Origin: Gordionus sp. m RMFG-2023 | Taxonomy: Eukaryota; Nematomorpha; Gordioida; Chordodea; Parachordodidae | Length of the DNA: 64,000 nt | Assembly (NCBI RefSeq): GCF_954871325.1 | Contig: NC_088775.1 | Coordinates: 91,084,805-91,148,804, forward strand | Direction: 5' to 3' | In this document: piece by piece, positions 9,401 through 21,400 of the stretch | Layout: the number at the start of each line of letters is the position of its first letter | Position numbering within the stretch: position 1 is the first letter of the stretch | Position numbers and translations under genes: made by a program | The notes under the pieces: generated by a model | Databases searched by the model: none | Seen by the model: only the letters and a program-made list of their open reading frames with translations | Told to the model about the DNA's origin: nothing

Positions 9401-12400
9401 AATAATAACATGATTTGAGTAAAATTAAAAATATCGTTTTGATTAGAATATCTCGAAACGATATTATCTTCGAGAGACATGGCGGGGTAAATTGGACAAG
9501 GGGGGAAACTTGACTCTCCCTATCCGCTTATATTTTTTTAAAAAAAATTTTTTGGCATTACCACATAGTATAAATGGAAGTAATCGTTTTATCTCCCTGA
9601 TTGTCCACCGGTTGGGTTTGCTGCAAAAGAATAATTTTCACTAATTTGGCCATATCCATATTCACTAAATAAAAGGAAATAAATAATTTTAAATATTATG
9701 TGGTAAGCAAAAGCCTATTTCATCTCTTAGAACGCGACATGTGACGCTAAGGATGCTATCCTTAAAGACAAGATGTGCCCCTGAGTGATGCTTATATCAC
9801 GGGGTGGGATGCGTTCCAGATTTGAAATTCTTTCGGTCGCTCAGCTGATTTTCCTACCCATCCATCAATTTTATTTTAGTGGGCAAACAAACATAGTGAT
9901 ATTTGATAAGAAAAAGATTTTTAATAAAAAATGTGTAATATCGAACCAAAATTTTCTATGGTATGGAATAAAAGGGAAATGCAGGTTCTAACTCTAACCA
10001 AGACTTCGCTCGGTCTTGCGACATCGGTGTTGGATTCCACGTTGTACATTGCCATGGCTACGATGGACCTATAATTAATATAAGTTATGGATGAGGAGTG
10101 GGGGAAGCATTAACCCATAGTTTTGACTGCAAATTTTATTATGGTGGATAGAACACCCACCCTATCTCGCCTCAATTTCATTTTGATCATAAAAGAAATA
10201 GCGGTGTACCTATGTCATTTTAATTTCTCTAAATGTATGGCCACTTAAGTAGCGTTGGAGTTGCGGCGAAATATATAATACGTCTATCCCTATATGGCAA
10301 AGCGTAATTTTTCTTTCTTATTTACATAATCGCATACTTGAAATAACGTTATTACTAATCTCTTATTATTTTTAATCATCCACAAAAAAAAATACTTGTT
10401 AAAATACAACTCCAGCTGTTGCGTAACGTATTCCCTGGGAGTAAACGCGTGATTGCATATCTTAAGGGTACCGTAATGGTTGATGGTGGTGCACAGTTCC
10501 GTAAGGGCAGTGTATTGTATGTCCAACCTTTACGATTAATAATAAATATATTTTAATTCTTAAGCAAATAATGATTGATTCGTGATGAAATGATTACCGA
10601 AAAAAAATCTAAATATTGAAAAAAAATTTATCGGTAATCCATTTCCCGTTACTTTAAAGATACAAATCTTTCTTTATTCTATAATTTATATTACACGTTC
10701 AACTCCTCCCTATATCTCCGATAACTTTCGAAGCCCGGCATATTTAAGCCATTGTTGGCTTCGCCCAAAACGTTGGCGTTTACGTTGTTAGCGCCATCTA
10801 TCGCGCCTTCGTTCGTCGATTTCGTGCTCTTACTTTTGTTCTTGCGGCCATGGGTAGACGAATTGACAGACGGGTTTCCTCTTTTGACGTTTAGGGCAGA
10901 GTTGTAAAGGTGTATGGCGTGTTTGGGAAGCGTCTACATTTTGTTATTTTATATTTATTTAAAAAAAAAAATTGAAGACAACGTTTAGAAAATATTTGAA
11001 ATCATCTATCCATTAATTTAATTTTTTCAACGAAAATAAAAAAATTAAATCTCAAATGCAAAAATAATCAAAATTAACAAAATGTTTTGTTGTATTAAAA
11101 TAATAAGAAAAATGAGAAAATCAAAATCAAATCAAATTATTTTTAAAAAAAAAAGAAACGAAAATAAAATAGAATAGAATAACGAAAAAAAAGAATGTAA
11201 AATGAAAAGATAAAGAATAAAAAAAATTATACATATAATGTTTAAGAAAAAAACTTGATCGTTCATTAGGCAGTAATCTTCGCAAACGTAGGCCACTATG
11301 GTCCTAATTTCCTTGGCTATGTCCTCCAAAAAGCTATTGGCCATCATTAGACTTCGATCGCCTATCAAGGGTTTCTGCAAATTAAATAATGCGTTATTCA
11401 TCATTATTTCCTTCCTTCCTTCCTTCCTTCCTTCCTTCCTTCTAATAAAAGAAAAAAAATTAATATCTTTTTTAAACCTATTTATATATCCTTATCTATT
11501 AAAAAATAATTTAAATCTGCACAAACACTGTATTTAATATAGTACACATTAATTTGATAGCTAGCGCTTATAAAGATACCGCCAATGATATCAGATCTCC
11601 TCTAAATATGAATCATAATAAATAAAAAATTTAATAAATAAATAAACTAGCATAGATAGAACTATTTAGGATATCGGTAAAGTATAAGATAGTAGGGAAT
11701 AAACCGACTCCAATATGGGAGTAACTAACAGGAGGAAATTCATAATTTTATATTATACCTCTTCAGGGCACATGTCGTGGCAAGCGTAAATGAAGTGCGA
11801 GCATATGCGAGGGAAAGCGATTATGAACCTCATTTGGGGCGGAAATTCTAACCCCGATTTGAAGTAGTCTTCCAAGACTCCTGGATAAAAACTTTTTATT
11901 TTAAATATATATACATATATTTATTGATAATTTAGATATAAGAAATGTTTCTTTCTTTCAAAAGAAACAAAAGGTAAGAAAAGAAAGTCAGGGGGAAATT
12001 TTTTACCCTTCGTTACTTACCCCATTAGGGAACTTTCGGGGAAGAAACGATTCCATAATTTAAAAATTTTTTAGGTAAGAAGAAGCTAAAACAAACAATC
12101 ACCGGAGATCCAAAAAGAAAATTTACACTTTTAGACAAGTAATATCTTTCGATAAAATATCTCCATCTTCAGCTCTATGGCCGACAATATATCTTTATAA
12201 ACCCCCCACCCCTCTCACCCATTGTTTTTTTAATATTTTAGTTTATATAATTTTTAATATATATTTTGTTTCTTCCTATATTATAGGTTTTATTTTAACC
12301 TACCCACCACCATCACCACCCCCATTCCTTTTCCTGTGTTTTTAATATTTTAATTTATATATATTTTTATTTTTACTTTCTATAATATAATTTTTAAATA

Positions 12401-15400
12401 TATTTCCTTAAAATATTTGAAATTTTAAAAAAAAAATTAAGATAAAAATATTACTCTTATAAATGATTATTTTTTTACAAATAATTGGAGTAGTGATTCC
12501 TTTTCCTGTGTTTTTAATATTTTAATTTATATATATTTTTATTTTTACTTTCTATAATATAATTTTTAAATATATTTCCTTAAAATATTTGAAATTTTAA
12601 AAAAAAAATTAAGATAAAAATATTACTCTTATAATGATTATTTTTTTACAAATAATTGGAGTAGTGATTCCTTTTCCTGTGTTTTTAATATTTTAATTTA
12701 TATATATTTTTATTTTTACTTTCTATAATATAATTTTTAAATATATTTCCTTAAAATATTTGAAATTTTAAAAAAAAAATTAAGATAAAAATATTACTCT
12801 TATAAATGATTATTTTTTTACAAATAATTGGAGTAGTGATTCCTTTTCCTGTGTTTTTAATATTTTAATTTATATATATTTTTTATTTTTACTTTCTATA
12901 ATATAATTTTTAAATATATTTCCTTAAAATATTTGAAAATTTTAAAAAAAAATTAAGATAAAAATATTACTCTTTATAATGATTATTTTTTTTACAAATA
13001 ATTGGAGTAGTGTTGTTAAACGGCTCAATTTGAGTCGATTTTTTAAAAACAGCTGACTCGACATTATAGCCAGGAAAATATTGATTAAGCATCAAGATTT
13101 CGCCAACAGATGTTCAAGCCTATGTGTCATTTATGAGCAAAATCCGTAGGCTTGCATAATATTTTTTTTCTGGATAAGATATTGAGTTAGCCGTTTTTAA
13201 AAATCGGCTAAAATTGAGCCGAGTTTTTAGAAACAGCTGACTCGACATTATAGCCAGGAAAATATTGATTAAGCATCAAGATTTCGCCAACAGATGTTCA
13301 AGCCTATGTGTCATTTATGAGCAAAATCCGTAGGCTTGCATAATATTTTTTTTTCTGGATAAAATATTGAGTTAGCCGTTTTTAAAAATCGGCTAAAATT
13401 GAGCCGATTTTTTAAAAACAGCTGACTCGACATTATAGCCAGGAAAATATTGATTAAGCATCAAGATTTCGCCAACAGATGTTCAAGCCTATGTGTCATT
13501 TATGAGCAAAATCCGTAGGCTTGCATAATATTTTTTTTTCTGGATAAAATATTGAGTTAGCCGTTTTTAAAAATCGGCTAAAATTGAGCCGTTTAACAAC
13601 ACTAAATTGGAGAATTAATGATTACTATAACGAATCAATTTCGTGAATTTATTTTTTTAAACTTGAACATTAGAAATAGAAAATAAAATAAAGATGAACG
13701 AAAAAAAAAATGATTGAAATAAAAGAAAGAAATGAAAATATAAAAAAAATTATGACCCACCAAAACAACGACATTTCAGAGCATTGCAACAGTAAAGGCA
13801 TCTCAAAATTCTTAAAGTTGCTGGGGCGGCCATTACTACCGCCAGATGGTCCGTTGACCGTGTTGTTTGAGCTATTGGAAGCCGCTTTCGAAGGACAAGT
13901 GTTGGAATGGTAGAAGGCGTGAAAATCGAACAAATCGTCTACCAGCTTGGAATGAAACGTTATGGTGTTTAGGTGCTTGGCGAGTGACGGGTGATCCGCG
14001 AGGGTGAAGGAGGAGACCTTGTTTACCATTCCGCCGTACGCCTAAATAAATAATAAAAAAACTTTGGTAAAGTGAGGCAAGCTAAAGATTGACTTTTTAA
14101 AATGCTATGTGGGTTAGCCCCCTTGGCATTTAAAATAATAATGAGGGATATTAAATAATAAGACTTGCAGTCTCATCCAATCCAATCTGAGTGCCCTGAG
14201 CTGAGGGTAGCACCCATCCGTGATTCCCGCTTTGTCCAAAAGTTCCGCGCCACTCTGTTGAGACCCGGTTTGCGTGAGGTCTTCGCTATCCGGCGAGGCA
14301 GATTGAAGGGTTTGGTCGGCGTTTAAATTGAGCAGCGTGTCGTGAAAACTGGTCAATATGAGCGACTCCTCTTCTTGACAGAAGGAGAGGTTCTTACATA
14401 ATTTTATAAAATAATTCATTTAACCGGTTAAAAGATGAATTAGATTCATTAATAGAATATCGACTTGCTATAGAGCAAATGAGAATTGTGCCGAACCTGG
14501 GTTAGGTGCTTGAATTCGATGGCGTCGTAGCCCGACAAGTACTGGATGTAATACCTTCGCAGAACTAACCGATATTTGATGACGAGTCCTGTAAGTTTTT
14601 TTTTTAAATTTAAAATATACCCGCCAATTTTAAAAAATCGAATCGAATAGTGACAGATAACGAATAGGGCCGTTATTTTCGAATAACTCGATCCGATCCG
14701 GTCTAAAATTCAAAAAAAAAACTCAGCTCAAACAAATTGTCGTTTGCATTGTCCGGTAAATAACGATCAACTTAGAAAGACATTTTTTGTTTAATTGCAA
14801 AAATAGTGAGATATATTTTTGCGAAACTCCTGTTTTCAAAACACTATTGTTGCAAAAACAAAGGCGTTAAATGAATATCTGTCGATTTGCAATTGACATT
14901 TATGGACATTTTTAGATATATTTTGTTCTAAAAGAAAAGGAAAAACTTTTAATTTTTGTATCATTTTGTAACATGTGATACAGGTTATATAAAGAAAAAA
15001 GATAGAAAATATATATGTTGTAATATTGGTGCTTCGTAAGAAGTTTATTTTTTTTGACGAACGTTGAACGTAAACGCGTTTCATTTTCTTTTTAAATTCG
15101 TTCAATTTTAAAAAAAAATCTTAGATAAACGTATTTTAAATGAAATTTTTTAATTGGCCGTTTTATTTTAATCACGTGTGTAATATTATGTTTTAACTGG
15201 CCAATATTTATCGTTCTATAGAATAGTTTGTTAATTGCGAATAATATTATTTTACAGATTAGCATAAGTGTTAGAAAATTTTTTCTGGCCAAAAAACCTT
15301 TCAATTCTTCCATATAAAATAGCAGTTCCGGCACTGTCCTATCCTCGAATTCTTCCTTGCAGAGCCTTTTGTTGAGGTTATTGAGAGAGGAATTGGTCGA

Positions 15401-18400
15401 ATTGGAGTTGCCGCTGCAACCGTGGTGAACGTTGGAAGAGCAAAAGAGGGCGATATTGGAGCAGTGGCCCACGTTATAACTTTGAGAGGAGTTGAAGAAT
15501 TTCCCCGCGAAGTCTTGGTGCCTCACCAAATAACGCAGCTCGTCCCTGGTGAACGACAGAGCCATGTAAACGTACAGAGCCTCATTTTATATATATAGTA
15601 ATAAAAAGTGACAGGTATCGCTCAATTTTCGCTCCACGATCATAAAGCATATGTACCTAGTCAATATTCATGACAAATTTAAACGATTTTTAATTTGCGA
15701 ATGATTATGAGATTGTTATATATTTTATGATATTTTAAAAGGTTAAATAATATTCATATACGTTATTTGAATAATTATATTTGTCATGCAATAATATAAA
15801 CGTATCTACAAAAGGCAATGACATACATAATACCTAGACTGACGATTCGTTCGTTCATTTAAAATGCATTTTTTTAAGCGTCGTTAAAAGCAAATCAGCT
15901 GGACCCGCCATTTTGGTAACACGTGTAAGTAATTATTCTCGTGTTAAAAACTACTATTAAATTGATAACTTCCCTTATTATCTCGATGATCCGGTAATTC
16001 TTTGATAGTTTGCATTCAGATATAAGAATAAATTGGCCCCTCAAATAATGATATGGGTAATAAAAATGGCGTCTCCAGCTGATTCGCATCGATGTACACT
16101 TGTAATGAATGAATCGTCAGTCTAGGTATTATATATGTCATTGATAAAAGGGTCAGTTAAATTGAATACTTATAGAAGCTGAATTGAATAATTATAGAAT
16201 AGTGTGTATATATGTTAGCGTCTAATTTTTTCGGCAATATGATGTAGTTGTAGGCAGGATGAATGTGAGATTTCGGCAATGTATACATTGCCTGGTTAAA
16301 TTAGGCAATGCATTCTATTTTACAAATTAATACATTTATTATTTATTTGAGATTAATTTTTTTTTAAATATATTTTTTGATATAATATTTTAATTTGTTA
16401 TATTATTTTTTTAAATATATTTTTTGATTGATATTTTTTTTAATATAATGATTTTTAATGAATTTATTTTTCACGTAAATTTTTTCTTGATATATTTTTT
16501 GATAGCTAAATTTATTTTTATTTTTTGTGTTATATTATTTTTTTAAATATATTTTTTGATTGATATTTTTTTAAATATTTTTTAGATTGTATTTTAATTT
16601 GTTATATTGTTTTATGAAATATATTTTTTGATTGATATTTTTTTTTAATATAATGATTTTTATGTATTTATTTTTCACGTAAATTTTTTCTTGATATATG
16701 TTTTGATAGTTAAATTTTTTTTTATTTGTGTTATTATTATTTATTTAAATATATTTTTTGATTGATATTTTTTGATTGATATTTTTTTTTAGAGATAATA
16801 TATTTTAATTTGTCATAATTTTTTTAAATATATTTTTTGATTGATATTTTTTTAAAATGATTTTTATATAATTTATTTTTAACGTAATTTTTTCTATTTT
16901 ATATCTTTTTAGGTAAAAGTGACAAATGGTATAATCGTAGTTTTTGAACTTTTTTAAGTTTTTAAGTAAATTTAAGTGAAGATGTACTATAGAAAAGTTA
17001 CAATTGTCATAATCGTTATTTTTTTTTGAGTTTTTTTAAAGTAACAAAGTAAATATATGTTTAGTAAACGTGTTAAATTAATATTTCAGTGAAGATGTAC
17101 TATGGAAAAGTGACAATTGTCATAATCGTTATTTTTGAACTTTTTCAAAGTAAATAGATAAAAATATGTTTAGTAAACGTGTAAATTAATATTTCAATGA
17201 AGATGTACTATGGAAAAGTGACAATTGTCATAATCGTTAATATTGAACTTTTTTAAAGTAAATAGTTAAAAATATGTTTAGTAAACGTGTAAAATTAAAA
17301 TTTCAGTTTAGATATGTTTTATATTTTTTAGGCACTAACAGGAATATTAACAATAAAATTCTTAAATTCGCTATTATTTATATATTGAAAATTAAAGATG
17401 AATTATTTTCCTGTAAATCGTCAATGCCTTGATATGATTAATCTCGAGATTTTAGCATGAATACATTAATGACCTCAAATGATAAATAATTTTACTATTA
17501 TGATTACACCTTAATCTTCATAGCAGCCGGAAATGTTTTTTAACATAATTTATAATAGTAGACCGATGTATAAATAAAATATTTTTAGGATTAATCTATT
17601 TTTTTGTAATATATTAACTGTGAAATATTTAAATATAGAATCCTGCATCGGTTATTTGTATATCAACTAACTATAATATCTTTGACTTATTTATTTCAAT
17701 TCTGTGAGTAAATATATTTTAAATATTTATTCACTTAAGTGAACTATCTAAAATTACAAGTTAGAGCTATTGAAATGTATATCTATCACTAAATACATTT
17801 TCATGTATATATTTATAAACAAAATAAATTTTAGCATTTAACTATGTTGCAATATAGCGTACATTAAATACTATTAGCCCTTATATTTATTACTAAGATT
17901 ATGCGTCAAACATTATAAGTTCATCTAAGATTTTTTCGAGAAATAAAGGCCTTTGAGTAACTTCTTTTAAACTACATTTTATTGATAAATGCTAGGCTCT
18001 CTGTTTGAAGGCCTTTGGCCAGTTATTGTTTTAAATTTTCTTTAGGTTTATACTCTTTTTTTTAAAAAAAATTTTTCACAAATTTTATAAGGTCGTTATT
18101 TTTAATATTTTTGTGACATAGTGGTATATTCTTAATTATTTTTAAATAATATTTACCAAATCAGACATATCTGGTAAAATGGGTGGGAATTTTTTTACTT
18201 CCCCCTGCCCCCAACTTTATACGCAACTTAATATTATGTTAAAATACATTTTTACGCCATATTATTAATGGATATATGGTAGCAAGCCAGAAAAGATTTT
18301 ATATCTTCATAATAGAAAAAACAATATTTACAATACACATTTTTTATTACTATATAATTCTATATAAATATAAATGAATCATTTATTTTGGCATAAATTA

Positions 18401-21400
18401 TTTTTTGTATGACAATGTGAATTGCAGGACACATTAGATGCCTTGCATTTGCATCTATTGGTCCTACAATTTTGTTTGCAATGGCAACGTTTAAAACCTT
18501 GCCCAGAGCCTATTGAAGACATGCCAACCATTGTGCTAAAGGTATGACAACTTGGTGGCACATCTCCAACGTTAATAAAGTTTTTTTTTGCTAGCTCAAA
18601 TTGTGACCTAGCATAATGACCAGATAAATGACCACGACTTGTTCCTAATTTATAAAATCCATCCGTGGATTTATCCGTAATTACTCCCAATAGCATTTTA
18701 TGATCCAGTCTCCCCTGATCGACTGGTGGAATTGGCAATAATACGGAATCACCAATTTCTCCAGGTTTGAGTTTTTTGTCGCTACCTCTTTTCATCTTTG
18801 TAGCTTGTACTAATAAACCCTCTTTCGATATTTTCCTAATTTTCTTGATCGTATTAATATAGTTACGAATGGTATCGTCTTCGGTACCTATAAAAAATAT
18901 TTGAATAATTTTACAAGATAAAAACATCACTTTATACCGGGTATAAAAATATGATTATGTAAATAATTAGATGGCTAAAATTGAATCGTAATGTAGGATT
19001 TTAAAGAAATATATTTTTTTTCAAAGAGAAAATATTTAAATATTTTATAATCACTTAAAATAATTTGTCATTAAGATTTATATTATAATTTAAAAAAATA
19101 TTTCTTATAAAAATATATATCAAGATCAGGGAGAGGGGCAATATTCTTGCTGAGAGTTCGGATTATTTTCAAATTCCGCTGTAAAGTGTTATAAGATAAA
19201 AGAGGCGACAAAAAACTCAAACCTGGAGAAATTGGTGATTCCGTATTATTGCCAATTCCACCAGTCGATCAGGGGAGACTGGATCATAAAATGATATTGG
19301 GAGTAATTACGGATAAATCCACGGATGGATTTTATAAATTAGGAACAAGTCGTGGCCATTTATCTGGTCATTATGCTAGGTCACAATTTGACCTAGCAAA
19401 AAAAACTTTATTAACGTTGGAGATGTGCCACCAAGTTGTCATACCTTTAGCACAATGGTTGGCATGTCTTCAATAGGCTCTGGGCAAGGTTTTAAACGTT
19501 GCCATTGCAAACAAAATTGTAGGACCAATAGATGCAAATGCAAGGCATCTAATGTGTCCTGCAATTCACATTGTCATACAAAAAATAATTTATGCCAAAA
19601 TAAATGATTCATTTATATTTATATAGAATTATATAGTAATAAAAAATGTGTATTGTAAATATTGTTTTTTCTATTATGAAGATATAAAATCTTTTCTTAT
19701 AGGGAAGGCTTGCTACCATATATCCATTAATAATATGGAGTAAAAATGTATTTTAACATAATATTAAGTTGCGTATAAAGTTGGGGGAGGGGGGAAGTAA
19801 AAAATTCCCACCCATGATACCAAATGTGTCTGATTTGGTAAATATTATTTAAAAATAATAAAGAATATACCACTATTAAAAAACTAAAAGTGACTATATG
19901 ATGTTACAAAAATATTAAAAATAACGACCTTATAAAATTTGTGAGAAATTTTTTTTAAAAAAAAGAGTATAAACCTAAAGAAAATTTAAAACATAAACTG
20001 GCCAAAGGCCTTCAAACAGAGAGCCTAGCATTTTTTAATCAATAAGATATAGTTATTATAATGTTTGACGCATAATCTTAGTAATAAATATAAGGGCTAA
20101 TAGTATTTAATGTACGCTATATTGCAACATAGTAAAATGCTAAAATTTATTTCGTTTATAAATATATTCATGAAAATGTATTTAGTGATAGATATACATT
20201 TCAATAGCCCTAACTTCTAATTTTAGATAGTTCACTAAAGTGAATAAATATTTAAAATATATTTACTCACAGAATTGAAATAAATAAGTCAAAGATATTA
20301 TAGTTAGTTGATATACAAATAACCGATGCAGGATTCTATATTTAAATATTTCACAGTTAATATTTTAGAAAAAAATAAATTAATCTTAAAAATTTTTATT
20401 TATACAACGGTCTACTATTATAAATTATGTTAAAAAACATTTCCGGCGGCTATGAAGATTAAGGTTTAATCATAATAGTGGAATTTTTTATCATTTGAGG
20501 TCATTAATGTATTCATGATAAAATCTCGAGATTAATCAAATCAAGGCATTGACGATTTACAGGAAAATAATTCATCTTTAATTTTCAATATATAAATAAT
20601 AGTGAATTTAGGAATTTTATTGTTAATATTCCTGTTAGTGTCTATAAAATATAAAATATATCTAAACTAAAATTTTAATTTAACACGTTTACTAAACATA
20701 TTTTTACCTATTTACTTTAAAAAAACTAAAAAATGTTCAAAAATAACATCATGACAATTGTCACTTTTCCATAGTACATCTTCACTGAAATATTAATTTA
20801 ACACGTCTAAACATATATTTACTTTGTTACTTTAAAAAAACTCAAAAAAGAATAACGATTATGACAATTGTAACTTTTCTATAGTACATCTTCACTTAAA
20901 TTTACTTAAAAAACTTAAAAAAGTTCAAAAATTACGATTATACCATTTGTCACTTTTACCTAAAAAATTAGCAATCAAAAGATATAAAATAGATAAAATT
21001 ACGTTAAAAATAAATTATATAAAAATCATTTTAAAAAAATATCAATCAAAAAATATATTTAAAAAAATTATGACAAATTAAAATATATTATGTCAAAAAA
21101 AAATATCAATCAAAAAATATATTTAAATAAATAATATAACACAAATAAAAAAAAATTTAGCTATCAAAATATATATCAAGAAAAAATTTACGTGAAAAAT
21201 AAATACATAAAAAATAAATACATAAAAATCATTATATTAAAAAAAAATATCAATCAAAAATTATATTTCATAAAACAATATAACAAATTAAAATACAATC
21301 TAAAAAATATTTAAAAAAAATATCAATCAAAAAATATATTTAAAAAAATAATATAACACAAAAAATAAAAATAAATTTAGCTATCAAAAAATATATCAAG

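Noticed and set aside
9785-9991. 68-codon plus-strand frame
   Set aside because: Ends inside NCKAP1 exon 18 on the opposite strand and has no recognisable domain.
13710-13913. Plus-strand frame of 67 codons
   Set aside because: Shadow of NCKAP1 exon 13, which is on the minus strand and well conserved.
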